Of a stretch of 64,000 bases of DNA, positions 1 to 8,224 are shown in pieces. The notes beneath the pieces were generated by a model that did no database searches, was not told the origin of the DNA, and worked only from the letters and a program-made list of their open reading frames with translations. Position 1 is the stretch's first letter; every line of letters starts with the position of its first letter. Origin of the DNA: Dehalococcoidia bacterium UBA1222. GTDB taxonomy: Bacteria; Chloroflexota; Dehalococcoidia; Dehalococcoidales; UBA1222. The stretch lies in contig DBXC01000006.1 in NCBI GenBank assembly GCA_002309415.1, forward strand, positions 80,585-144,584, read 5' to 3'. The position numbers and the translations under genes were made by a program.

Positions 1-645
1 CAGTGGAGCAACATGCTGGCCGGAACTGAACTCATCAGGAAGAAGACCGGTGATGATGCCTATGCCATGACCATCACTCTCCTTCTCAATAGCGAAGGCA
101 AGAAGATGGGCAAGACCGCAAAAGGTGCCGTCTGGCTAGATCCTGAAAAGACCTCTCCGTATGATTTCTATCAGTACTGGAGGAACGTCGATGACGCCGA
201 TGTCATGAAGTGCCTCCGCATGCTTACTTTCCTCCCTCTTTCCGAGATCGAAGAGATGGAAAAGTGGGACGGCTCCCGTATTAACGAAAAGAAGGCTATT
301 TTGGCTCATGAACTGACTTCCTTGGTCCATGGCAAAGACGAGGCTGATAAGGCGGCTGAGACCGCTAAAGCGTTGTTCTCCGGACAGGTCAGTGCAGAAA
401 ACATGCCGACCACTGAGATCGACACTGTTTCTGATGATGGTATCGGCATCCTTGATTTGATGATCGCCTGCAACCTTGCCAAGAGCAAGAACGAAGCACG
501 ACGTCTCATCCTTCAGGGCGGCGTTACTGTCGATGAAGTCAAAGTGACCGAGCCTACTTTTGTAGTTACTAAAGCACAGATCACAGCTGGTGCTGTCATT
601 AAGAAAGGCCAGAAAGTCTTCCACAGAGCTATTCTTAAGGGCTAG
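1..645 (+). CDS. tyrS: Tyrosyl-tRNA synthetase, C-terminal part
   Basis: This gene is cut by the left window edge, and only about 214 residues remain. TyrRS charges tRNA-Tyr with tyrosine in the cytoplasm. The visible part opens in the conserved QW-N-AG-ELI segment that follows the tyrosine pocket. It then shows a KMSKS-type loop (KMGKT), and ends in an S4-like RNA-binding domain (from about TEIDTVSDDGIGILDLMIA to the end). The frame is open from base 1 and stops with TAG. A strong AAAGGAG site for the next gene follows directly, so the two may be co-transcribed. The family call is secure, but the N-terminal Rossmann/HIGH part cannot be checked here. Confidence 0.95.
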   Translation, partial: QWSNMLAGTELIRKKTGDDAYAMTITLLLNSEGKKMGKTAKGAVWLDPEKTSPYDFYQYWRNVDDADVMKCLRMLTFLPLSEIEEMEKWDGSRINEKKAILAHELTSLVHGKDEADKAAETAKALFSGQVSAENMPTTEIDTVSDDGIGILDLMIACNLAKSKNEARRLILQGGVTVDEVKVTEPTFVVTKAQITAGAVIKKGQKVFHRAILKG

Positions 646-673
646 ATACAGAGCGCCGGTAAAGGAGCACAAC

Positions 674-1282
674 ATGATTGATATATCTGCTGATTGGTCG
701 ATGGTCTTCATCACATTGATCTATGCCATTGCAACGATTCTCATCTGTGTCTTCAATGCTGTTAACAACTCTACGGTCAAAAAGCAGGCTATTGCATCCA
801 ATGTTCATCAGCATCAGAACGCCGGCATCCAGCTCTATTCATTGAGGAAAGAAGTCCTCGTTGCCTTAGATAAGAAGCGCTTCGACGATATCTATTGGGA
901 TGTCGCTTTGCTCTTCAATATGGATATCAACAAGCAGTTCCTAGAATTGGCTGATGCGGCCCATAAGCTGGACAGTCTTAATTCAGATCTGGCTTTCTAT
1001 GAACGATTCCTTATCAACAATATGGAATCCAGCAATTATGCATCCTTCAAGATGGCGTCTGGTAAAGCTACCAAGGAAGCCTCTAAGGAAGCCTATGCAG
1101 ATTGTGCCAAACTCTTGGGTACTTATGATAAGAGCGTTTCTATCAGTGTCGATGGCGAGACGAAGGACCTTAACTATCGAGAGCTCCTTGAGAACAAGCA
1201 CAAGTACGGCATGCAGGTCGATTCGATGCGTCTGAACCTGTCTATCAAGATGCAGCAGTTCATCAAAGACACTATCAAATAG
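674..1282 (+). CDS. Unknown membrane-anchored helical protein
   Basis: This 202-residue protein is not recognised. I chose the ATG at 674 because AAAGGAG sits seven bases upstream; the frame stays open further upstream into tyrS, but nothing supports an earlier start. Residues about 8-28 form one hydrophobic helix. The rest is charged and predicted helical, rich in Lys, Asp and Leu, and would face the cytoplasm if the N-terminus is outside. It lies 28 bases after tyrS on the same strand and converges on the DUF3592 gene with a six-base gap. No catalytic motif is visible. Confidence 0.75.
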   Translation: MIDISADWSMVFITLIYAIATILICVFNAVNNSTVKKQAIASNVHQHQNAGIQLYSLRKEVLVALDKKRFDDIYWDVALLFNMDINKQFLELADAAHKLDSLNSDLAFYERFLINNMESSNYASFKMASGKATKEASKEAYADCAKLLGTYDKSVSISVDGETKDLNYRELLENKHKYGMQVDSMRLNLSIKMQQFIKDTIK

Positions 1283-1288
1283 TGTCTC

Positions 1289-1675
1289 TTACCGTCCTCC
1301 GCGCAGGAGACTGAACACGCAGATGATTATCACCAGAAGGCCAAAACCTATGGCTATAAAAGCATAGGACTTGCTGGCGTTGATCACTTTTGAAGGATCT
1401 TTGGGGTCGTATTTGATCTTGAGGGTATCGCCGACTTTATAGTTGGTGGATGTCGAGTTCAGTATTGATTCGTATTCTTTCCCATCTACTGTATATCTGA
1501 CAGTTATCTCGACATCGGTCTCTTCATCGACGTAGTCATATTCATAATCGACATTGCTTACGACAGCTGTCGTCTCGATATATTTACTTTGCTGGATGAG
1601 GTTGAACACGCCGAACCCGACGAATACGAGGCCTGCCAGTATCGCAAGTAACGTGAGTAATACTCGTTTATTCAC
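1289..1675 (-). CDS. DUF3592-type membrane protein
   Basis: This 128-residue protein has a hydrophobic helix at residues about 5-27 and another at about 103-124. Between them lies a small beta-rich extracytoplasmic domain with the pattern VxYTVDGKEYES...YKVGDTLKIKYDPKDPSKV. That arrangement is typical of the DUF3592 family, whose function is unknown. The start is GTG with a GGAGG site eight bases upstream. It is the second gene after the cyclophilin lipoprotein (22-base gap), so both envelope proteins are probably made together. Confidence 0.8.
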   Translation of the reverse strand: MNKRVLLTLLAILAGLVFVGFGVFNLIQQSKYIETTAVVSNVDYEYDYVDEETDVEITVRYTVDGKEYESILNSTSTNYKVGDTLKIKYDPKDPSKVINASKSYAFIAIGFGLLVIIICVFSLLRGGR

Positions 1676-1697
1676 AGCTTAGTCCTCCAATGCTTTG

Positions 1698-2354
1698 CTA
1701 TTTACCGGTAAGGGATATGTTCTCATTGATCACGAAGATCTGGATCGAATTGATATAGGTGGGGTCGGTGGGATAGCTGAGCTCGCCGGTGAGTGGATTC
1801 TCAGTGACCTTCTTGGCTGCGATCTTCTTAGCTACATCCAGACCTTCATAGATGTAACCGATCTCGACATAGATCGGGTTATAGTTCAGTGTTGTGCTCT
1901 TCTCCCCTGTGCAGATGAACCACTGTGAACCGTTGGAACCGTTACTGCCGGAATTGGCCATGGCAACGATTCCAGGTTCATAGATGTATGGGGCAGGGAG
2001 TTCGCTTTCGAATCTGTATCCAGCATCGCCGGTTCCCAGATGGTTGGGGTCGCCAGTCTGGATCATGAAATCATCGATGGTGCGGAAGAAATACATGTTA
2101 TCGAAGAACCCTTCAGATGCCAGGAAGATGAAGCTGTTGACGGCAAACGGTGCAGTGTCGTCCAGTAAGAACATCTTCATCATGCCTTCGGTCGTGTCGA
2201 TCTCTGCATAGTAAGTCTTTGACTGATCGACGATCCATGAAGGGCCGGTATAAGTCTTGCCGGAAAGAGTGCGTTCTTTCTTATCGCCGGAACATGACAC
2301 GCAAAGTGTGAGGATGAGGAGTGCTGAGAGCATCAGATATATGTATTTCTTCAT
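1698..2354 (-). CDS. Cyclophilin-type peptidyl-prolyl isomerase lipoprotein
   Basis: This 218-residue enzyme would catalyse cis-trans proline isomerisation in extracytoplasmic proteins. Residues 1-21 form a lipoprotein signal ending near CVSC, an imperfect lipobox. The mature part carries cyclophilin hallmarks: APFAVNSFIFLASEGFFDNMYFFRTI, the FMIQTGDP loop, GIVAMAN and SQWFICTG. No Shine-Dalgarno sequence is visible before the ATG. A TATACT -10-like box ends only nine bases upstream (2364-2369), so the mRNA may be nearly leaderless. Its partner is the DUF3592 gene downstream. Confidence 0.93.
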   Translation of the reverse strand: MKKYIYLMLSALLILTLCVSCSGDKKERTLSGKTYTGPSWIVDQSKTYYAEIDTTEGMMKMFLLDDTAPFAVNSFIFLASEGFFDNMYFFRTIDDFMIQTGDPNHLGTGDAGYRFESELPAPYIYEPGIVAMANSGSNGSNGSQWFICTGEKSTTLNYNPIYVEIGYIYEGLDVAKKIAAKKVTENPLTGELSYPTDPTYINSIQIFVINENISLTGK

Positions 2355-2393
2355 AGTGATTTAAGTATAGGAGATAGGGACGTATATACACAA

Positions 2394-2433
2394 AAAGGCC
2401 CCGGTTTAACTTTTGCTTTTTTCCGGGGCCTTT
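2394..2433. terminator. GC-rich hairpin, first copy of a repeat
   Basis: GGCCCCGG (2397-2404) pairs with CCGGGGCC (2423-2430), extended by AAA/TTT to 11 bp. The minus strand continues into five T residues, so it can terminate the small regulator gene at 2519-2674. The first 20 bases of the element (2397-2416) recur at 2461-2480. Confidence 0.6.
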
Positions 2434-2460
2434 GACCACTGTGTTCTTGGGGACTGTCTG

Positions 2461-2494
2461 GGCCCCGGTTTAACTTTTGCCTTGCCGGGGCCTT
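2461..2494. terminator. GC-rich hairpin, second copy of a repeat
   Basis: This is the same GGCCCCGG...CCGGGGCC stem as at 2397-2430, with a slightly different loop. It lies 26 bases downstream of the stop of the minus-strand regulator gene. It could be a tandem terminator or part of a small interspersed repeat. Confidence 0.5.
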
Positions 2495-2518
2495 TTCAGC
2501 TGATAGAGGGCGTCACAG

Positions 2519-2674
2519 TCACTTAATCTTATTCTTTTGTTTGATGCATTCCGTCAACAGATATTCAATCTGTCCATTGACTGATCGAAAGTCTTCTTCC
2601 GCCCAAGCTGATATCTGTTCGTACAGCTTGGCAGAAAGCCTTAATGGCACCTGTTTCTTCTGAGTATCGTCCAC
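2519..2674 (-). CDS. Small ribbon-helix-helix (Arc-like) DNA-binding protein
   Basis: A 51-residue reading frame starts with GTG at 2674 and ends with TGA at 2519. The protein contains QVPLRLSAKLYEQISAWAEE followed by SVNGQIEYLLTECIKQKNK. This is the beta-strand/helix/helix layout of Arc/MetJ-type repressors, in which the strand lies in the DNA groove and the NGQIEYLL helix forms the dimer. An in-frame TGA just upstream rules out a longer form, and AAGGA lies about 13 bases before the GTG. A good promoter with an inverted repeat sits upstream (2727-2764), which fits autoregulation. No toxin or partner gene is adjacent. Confidence 0.8.
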   Translation of the reverse strand: MDDTQKKQVPLRLSAKLYEQISAWAEEDFRSVNGQIEYLLTECIKQKNKIK

Positions 2675-2726
2675 GATAAGCTTTCATTCCTTGATTTATT
2701 CTCTCTCTCAATCAATGATATTAAAA

Positions 2727-2764
2727 TGATATCTCAATAATAACATAAAGATATCACTTGTCAA
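2727..2764 (-). promoter_or_regulatory. Promoter and palindromic operator of the RHH gene
   Basis: Read on the minus strand, TTGACA (2759-2764), a 16-base spacer and TATTAT (2737-2742) form a near-consensus promoter. A perfect inverted repeat, TGATATCT (2727-2734) and AGATATCA (2749-2756), places one arm in the spacer and one at the expected start point. This is the geometry of a steric repressor site. Confidence 0.7.
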
Positions 2765-2784
2765 TACCCTTTTTTAACTTTTTT

Positions 2785-2813
2785 TAAAAAAAACCGTCAC
2801 AGCAAGGCTGTCA
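2785..2813 (-). terminator. Terminator of the fhs / ASKHA operon
   Basis: A 10-bp stem with one mismatch (2794-2813, loop AAG) is followed on the minus strand by a run of T residues. It lies 25 bases after the stop of the ASKHA protein gene. Confidence 0.75.
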
Positions 2814-2838
2814 CGGCTAAACAAGTTCGAGATCTATG

Positions 2839-4416
2839 TTATTTGAATAATGAAATATTGGTATGGGGGATGAAGAGTGCTGCCGAGAAGTTATCCATAT
2901 ATCCCGGTTCCTCTGAGAGCTCCACATATGTAACTCTTTCAGCAACTGTGAAGAGTTCGTCTGCTGCATCCTTGTCGAGGAGTGCCATATGCATGCCGAG
3001 GAGCGTACCGTTTCCAATGAATCTGTAATTGCCGTGCTTTATCTTGGGGAGCATGCCCAGCTTCACGGCATTCTCGACATCGAGATGCTTTCCGAAGGAA
3101 CCGGAGATGATGACGTCTTTAATTTCATCGACCGAGATCCCGACTTTATCGATCAGGGTCTGACAGGCGGCAAATACTGCACCTTTGGCTTTGATGAAGT
3201 TATCGATATCTGTCTGGGAAAGATAGATACTGTCAGAGATCATGAAACGCCCATCTGAGAAGTATCTGCCCATCTTCCCTACGATGAGTTGTCCTTTCTT
3301 ATCGATCCACTGGTTTTCAAATAGAGTGGCTATCGTATTGATGAGACCGCATCCGCAGATCCCCAGCGGTTCCGCTTCTCCGATGGTATGTACTTTGACT
3401 GTACCATTTTCGATCATGACGTCATCGATGGCGCCGTCCTGTGCCAGCATGCCGCAGTCTATCTCGCCGCCTTCGAAGTTGGGGCCAGCCGATGCTGCTG
3501 CTGAGATCATCCAGTCTTTGTTTCCCAGGACGATCTCGCCGTTGGTGCCGATATCGATATAAAGGGTAGTGTCTTCTGTCTTATTGAGGCCTGCTCCGAT
3601 GATGCCGGCAACGATATCGCCTCCGACATAGCTTGCTACCAATGGTACGGCTATCAGAGTAACTTTTTCAGGTACATCGATACCGAGTTTGCAGGCAGGG
3701 ATAGGGTCTTTTTCAGTGAATGCCGGTAAGTACGGCTGATATCTGATAGATCTTGGATCGACACCGTAGAGGAAGTGCGTGATTATGCTGTTTCCGGCAC
3801 AGAAGATTAGATCGATCTCGTTTTTATTTACGTTCAATTCATCGATGATTTCATTCATCGTCTCGGTGAGTTTCTTTTGCAGCAGGGCTACTGCATCATG
3901 CTTTTCAGCGTAAACGATCCTGCTTATGACGTCAGAACCGTATGGAATCTGTTTATTGTAGACAGCCACTTCGTCCAGGATATCACCGCTCTTGATGTCT
4001 AATACCTGACCACGGACAGTCGTAGTGCCGATATCGAATAATACCGCCTTACAGCTGTCGCCGTTGGATGCTGTGCTGGTGTATACAGTTCCTTTGTAAT
4101 TGAACAGGATCATTCCCGAAAGGTCATTGCTGAGGATAGGGGATATCGGGTCGAGATGGGATAACTCTTTGGAATGTGCAGGCTTGGAAAGAGTGTGCTT
4201 GATTGTTACATCGATATCATCATCGATGATGTAGTGACAGGCAAGCACTTCTTTGCCGTTTACGATGACTTTGCATTTGCCGCATGTCCCCAGACCTCCG
4301 CAGTCGTTCTCAACATAGAGGCCTTTTTCAAGTAGGACATCGAACAGACGCACGCCAGCTCCGACAGCGAAAGTTGTGCTTTCGATGCCTTTGCCGTGTA
4401 CGCTGATTTTGGGCAT
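2839..4416 (-). CDS. ASKHA-domain / 2Fe-2S corrinoid-activation protein (RACo-like, DUF4445)
   Basis: This 525-residue protein has an N-terminal plant-type [2Fe-2S] ferredoxin domain (NDCGGLGTCGKCKV, then LAC near residue 58). A linker and a large ASKHA ATPase-like C-terminal region follow, with motifs such as AVLFDIGTTTVRG, YIDIGTNGEIVLG and IISGSFGKHL. Known relatives (RACo, RamA-like DUF4445 proteins) use ATP to reduce Co(II) corrinoids for methyltransferases. Its ATG overlaps the fhs stop by one base (TAATG), so translation is probably coupled. That points to a role in C1/methyl metabolism, but no corrinoid protein or methyltransferase gene lies in this window, so its target is unknown. 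Confidence 0.88.
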   Translation of the reverse strand: MPKISVHGKGIESTTFAVGAGVRLFDVLLEKGLYVENDCGGLGTCGKCKVIVNGKEVLACHYIIDDDIDVTIKHTLSKPAHSKELSHLDPISPILSNDLSGMILFNYKGTVYTSTASNGDSCKAVLFDIGTTTVRGQVLDIKSGDILDEVAVYNKQIPYGSDVISRIVYAEKHDAVALLQKKLTETMNEIIDELNVNKNEIDLIFCAGNSIITHFLYGVDPRSIRYQPYLPAFTEKDPIPACKLGIDVPEKVTLIAVPLVASYVGGDIVAGIIGAGLNKTEDTTLYIDIGTNGEIVLGNKDWMISAAASAGPNFEGGEIDCGMLAQDGAIDDVMIENGTVKVHTIGEAEPLGICGCGLINTIATLFENQWIDKKGQLIVGKMGRYFSDGRFMISDSIYLSQTDIDNFIKAKGAVFAACQTLIDKVGISVDEIKDVIISGSFGKHLDVENAVKLGMLPKIKHGNYRFIGNGTLLGMHMALLDKDAADELFTVAERVTYVELSEEPGYMDNFSAALFIPHTNISLFK

Positions 4417-6182
4417 TAGAACAGTCCTTTGACTCGTCCGGTGTCGGTATCCACGTCGATACGTCGGAATGCAGGATCGGAACCGGTGCCCGGCATGAGT
4501 TTGATCTCACCGGCAACAGGTACGATGAATCCGGCACCCTTGTATGTGAGGACGTCTCGGATGGGGAGGGTCCAGCCGGTCGGACGGCCTTTGAGGTCAG
4601 GATTATGAGAGAGAGACAGGTGGGTCTTGACCATACAAGTGCACATCTCTTTGGATTCAGGATCCTCTTCGAGTTTCTTGATCTTAGCTTTAGCTTCAGG
4701 CTGATAAGTTACGCCGTCGGCACCATATACTTCCTTGGCGATGAGCTCGATCCTCTGGGTGAGAGGCATGTCGAGATCATACAGGAAGTGGAAATCGTTC
4801 TTTTCTTTGCAGGCGTCCATGACTGCATCGGCAAGTTCCAATGCACCGTCGCCGCCCTTGGCCCAGTGGTTGGAGAGTGCGACTTTAGCACCGGCCTTTT
4901 CAGCGATCTCGCGGACGACTTTGATCTCGTCTTCGGAGTCAAACTTGAACTGGTTGATACAGACAACAGGTCGGATACCGGCTTTTCGTACGGTCTCGAT
5001 GTGGGCAAGGAGATTGTCGCAGCCCTTGGCGACCAGGTCAGGATTGGACTTGGTATAAGCTTCATCCAACGGTTTGCCGGGGACGACTTTGGGACCGCCA
5101 CCGTGCATCTTGAGAGCACGGATAGTGGCTACGATAACGGCACAGTCAGGGGTAAGGCCGCTGAGTCGGCTCTTGATGTTCCAGAACTTTTCAAAACCGA
5201 TGTCAGCACCGAAGCCGCTCTCGGTAACATGGTAATCAGAAAGTTTGAGACCCAGTCGGTCGGCTACGATGGATGACTGGCCGACAGCGATGTTGGCGAA
5301 AGGACCGGCATGTACCAGGACAGGCTGGCCTTCGATGGTCTGTAAGAGGTTGGGGTTGGTGGCTTTGACCATCCAGGCAGTCATGGCGCCATCGACTTCT
5401 AGGTCTTTGGTGGTGATGGGGTTGCCCTGTCGGTCGTATGCGACTACGATCCTGCTCATTCGTTCTCGGAGATCTTTGAGGTCTTTGAAGACGGCTAAGA
5501 TAGCCATGATTTCGGAGCTGACGGTGATGGCGAAACCGGATTCCATCATGTAACCGTCCATCTTTCCGCCGATACCGATGATGATATTGCGGAGAGACTG
5601 GGCACAGTAGTCCATGATCCATTTCATCTGGATATTGTTAGGATCGATATTTAATCTCTTGAGGTTTCGTTTGGCCAGGAACTCATCGGTGTTGATGGCT
5701 TCGTGCTGCATCCGGCTGGTGAGTGCCACCATGGCCAGGTTATGGGCATTGTTGATGTTGTCGATATCGCCGGTGAGACCTAAAGAGAAAGGAACCAGAG
5801 GGATACACTGGGAGAGACCGCCGCCGGCGGCGCTGCCCTTGATGTTGAATGTGGGGCCGCCCGAAGGCTGTCGGATGGCACCGGATACTTTCTGGCCTCG
5901 TTTGCCCAGACCTTCGACGAGACCCATGGTGGTAGTACTCTTACCTTCACCGAGGGGAGTAGGGGTGATAGCGGTGACGTCGATGAACTTTCCGTTGGGT
6001 TTGTTGCCAAGTCGTTTGAGAACGGCATTGTAGTCGACTTTGCCGATGTCATGACCGTAGGGGAGAAGTTCTGTTTCTTCGATGCCCCATTCGGATGCGA
6101 GCTGTCGTACGCTCTTCATGTTCTCTTCTGCTGCTTCGGCGATCTGCCAATCAGCCATCTGGGTAGGATCGAGTTTAGCCAT
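4416..6182 (-). CDS. fhs: Formate-tetrahydrofolate ligase
   Basis: The enzyme makes 10-formyl-THF from formate, THF and ATP. At 588 residues it is about 30 longer than usual, mostly from an N-terminal helical extension. The P-loop [11 protein letters not shown] lies near residue 76. The family motif [19 protein letters not shown] follows, as do [17 protein letters not shown] and the C-terminal [17 protein letters not shown] site (6188-6193) supports the start. A TGGTATAAT extended -10 box sits about 45 bases upstream on the minus strand. It is the first gene of a two-gene operon with the ASKHA protein. It may serve purine synthesis or a reductive C1 branch. Confidence 0.97.
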   Translation of the reverse strand: MAKLDPTQMADWQIAEAAEENMKSVRQLASEWGIEETELLPYGHDIGKVDYNAVLKRLGNKPNGKFIDVTAITPTPLGEGKSTTTMGLVEGLGKRGQKVSGAIRQPSGGPTFNIKGSAAGGGLSQCIPLVPFSLGLTGDIDNINNAHNLAMVALTSRMQHEAINTDEFLAKRNLKRLNIDPNNIQMKWIMDYCAQSLRNIIIGIGGKMDGYMMESGFAITVSSEIMAILAVFKDLKDLRERMSRIVVAYDRQGNPITTKDLEVDGAMTAWMVKATNPNLLQTIEGQPVLVHAGPFANIAVGQSSIVADRLGLKLSDYHVTESGFGADIGFEKFWNIKSRLSGLTPDCAVIVATIRALKMHGGGPKVVPGKPLDEAYTKSNPDLVAKGCDNLLAHIETVRKAGIRPVVCINQFKFDSEDEIKVVREIAEKAGAKVALSNHWAKGGDGALELADAVMDACKEKNDFHFLYDLDMPLTQRIELIAKEVYGADGVTYQPEAKAKIKKLEEDPESKEMCTCMVKTHLSLSHNPDLKGRPTGWTLPIRDVLTYKGAGFIVPVAGEIKLMPGTGSDPAFRRIDVDTDTGRVKGLF

Positions 6183-6344
6183 AATATCCCTCCGAGTTGA
6201 AATCAGATTTGATATGAAAGTTAGAGAAAATTATACCATAGCTAAAATGGGCAAAAACAATAGTTTTAGGGGCTTTTTTGAGGGATTTTGATGGCATGGT
6301 TTGAGACGTTTGAGACGATTTCTTTCAATTATGCCTGTGTGATA

Positions 6345-6374
6345 TTGAACGGAAACTATATTTCAATGTATAAT
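6345..6374 (+). promoter_or_regulatory. Promoter of aspS-tig
   Basis: TTGAAC (6345-6350), an 18-base spacer and TATAAT (6369-6374) precede aspS by about 37 bases. I see no T-box specifier structure in this short leader. Confidence 0.7.
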
Positions 6375-6411
6375 CTCTTGATATTGTGCACTATTAAATA
6401 AGAGGTGTTAA

Positions 6412-8205
6412 ATGCTGAGGACTCATAACGCCCAATCGCTGAATCTATCTAACAAAGGGCAAAGAGTAACGGTTGCTGGATGGGTCGACCGTCGACGTGA
6501 CCATGGCGGACTCATCTTTATAGACTTAAGAGATCGTTCAGGATTATTACAGATCGTTTTCAATCCTGAGACCAATAAAGAAGCACATGAACTGGCCAGC
6601 ACTCTCCGAAGTGAGTTCTGTATTCAGGCCGAGGGCGTCGTTTCCCCCAGACCTGAAGGCACAGTCAATGAAAAGCTTCCTACCGGCGAGATCGAACTCC
6701 TCGTCGATAAACTCGTCATCCTGAATACATCTGAGACTCCTCCGTTCTATATCAACGAAGAATCCGATGTTGATGAGAACCTCCGACTCAAATATCGATA
6801 CCTCGATATGCGACGACCTACCTTGAAGAGCAACCTCATCTTCCGACACAAGGTTGTCCATATGATGAGGACTTTCCTCGATAAAGAAGACTTCCTCGAA
6901 GTCGAGACTCCGATTCTGACCAAGAGTACTCCTGAAGGTGCCCGAGACTATCTGGTCCCGAGCCGATTACATCCCGGCACTTTCTATGCGCTCCCTCAGT
7001 CCCCTCAGCAGATGAAGCAGCTCCTCATGGTCGGCGGCCTTGAACGTTACTATCAGGTAGCCAAGTGTTTCCGTGATGAAGACACCCGTGCTGATCGACA
7101 GCCTGAATTCACTCAGCTCGACATCGAGATGAGTTTTGTCGATCCTGAAGATGTCATGAATCTTACTGAGCGAATGCTCCTTGAGATCATGGATACTTTA
7201 CGACCTGATGCCAAGTATCCCCGCAAGTTCCCCAGAATCAATTATTTCGAAGCTATGTCCAAGTATGGCAGCGACAAGCCTGATCTCCGCTTTGGTATGG
7301 AGATCAAAGACATCTCTGACATCGTTGCCAACTGTGATTTCTCAGTATTACGCGATACCGTAGCCAACGGTGGCAAGGTCATGGGCATCGTTCTGCCCGG
7401 CTGTGCCAAGTATTCACGTGCTGAACAGCAGGAACTCGTCGAACTGACTAAGACCTACGGTTCCAAGGGTATGCTTCCTCTGGCTTATACCGATGAAGCT
7501 CCTTCCATCGACGAACTCACTGTTGAATCCGTTAAATCCGTTGCTACCAAGTACCTCACTCTTGATCAGCTCAAGGCTATCGCCAAGCGTATGGAAGTTA
7601 ATCCCGGCGATCTCGTCGCCCTGATCGCAGACAAAGAAGACAAGACCTTAGATGTTCTTGGCAGACTGCGACAGGAGATGGGTCTCAGACTGGGTCTGGC
7701 TGATCCTAATGAATTCTGTTTCGCTTTCATCGTCGACTTCCCTCTCTTCAAGTGGGACGAGGAAGGAAAGCGCTGGGATGCAGTCCATCATCTCTTTACC
7801 GCACCTTTCGATGAAGATAAGGGACTCATCACTATGGAAGATGCTGGCAAGGCACGTTCTAAATCCTATGATATCGTTCTGAACGGTTTCGAGATCGGCG
7901 GCGGCAGCATCCGAATCCACGAAGCTGACTTACAGAAACAGGTCCTCAAGGTCATGGGCTATCCCGAAGATATCGCTCAGGACCGATTCGGACATCTCAT
8001 TGAAGCATTCAACTATGGTGCACCTCCTCACGGCGGTATCGCCATGGGCATCGACCGTGTCGTGATGCTTCTCTGCGGCGCTGATTCCATCCGAGAAGTC
8101 ATTGCCTTCCCGAAGAACCAGAGTGCCCAGGATATGTTGTTCAATGCTCCTGATGTTGTTGAGAAACAGCAACTCAAGGATCTTCATATTCATTTAGATA
8201 ACTAA
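6412..8205 (+). CDS. aspS: Aspartyl-tRNA synthetase
   Basis: This 597-residue protein is a full-length bacterial-type class II synthetase. The N-terminal OB-fold anticodon domain has VTVAGWVDRRRDHGGLIFIDLRDRSG. Motif 2 (FRDEDTRADRQPEFTQLD, about residue 220) and the C-terminal motif 3 region (GIAMGIDRVVMLL) are intact. A GAD insertion of bacterial size lies between them (about residues 290-420). It aminoacylates tRNA-Asp. Whether it also charges tRNA-Asn cannot be decided here. The start follows AAGAGGTG, and tig begins 19 bases after the stop. The gene shows the strong CGA arginine preference typical of this window. Confidence 0.98.
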   Translation: MLRTHNAQSLNLSNKGQRVTVAGWVDRRRDHGGLIFIDLRDRSGLLQIVFNPETNKEAHELASTLRSEFCIQAEGVVSPRPEGTVNEKLPTGEIELLVDKLVILNTSETPPFYINEESDVDENLRLKYRYLDMRRPTLKSNLIFRHKVVHMMRTFLDKEDFLEVETPILTKSTPEGARDYLVPSRLHPGTFYALPQSPQQMKQLLMVGGLERYYQVAKCFRDEDTRADRQPEFTQLDIEMSFVDPEDVMNLTERMLLEIMDTLRPDAKYPRKFPRINYFEAMSKYGSDKPDLRFGMEIKDISDIVANCDFSVLRDTVANGGKVMGIVLPGCAKYSRAEQQELVELTKTYGSKGMLPLAYTDEAPSIDELTVESVKSVATKYLTLDQLKAIAKRMEVNPGDLVALIADKEDKTLDVLGRLRQEMGLRLGLADPNEFCFAFIVDFPLFKWDEEGKRWDAVHHLFTAPFDEDKGLITMEDAGKARSKSYDIVLNGFEIGGGSIRIHEADLQKQVLKVMGYPEDIAQDRFGHLIEAFNYGAPPHGGIAMGIDRVVMLLCGADSIREVIAFPKNQSAQDMLFNAPDVVEKQQLKDLHIHLDN

Positions 8206-8224
8206 TATAGGGGAGAGAGAAATA

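Noticed and set aside
4605..5276. 223-codon plus-strand frame inside fhs
   Set aside because: It is antisense to a conserved enzyme, with no ribosome site and no family features.
6183..6260. THF riboswitch before fhs
   Set aside because: The -10 box leaves a leader of only about 40 bases, too short for a THF aptamer, and no matching core sequence is seen.
6375..6411. T-box leader before aspS
   Set aside because: The leader is under 40 bases and has no T-box sequence or specifier hairpin.
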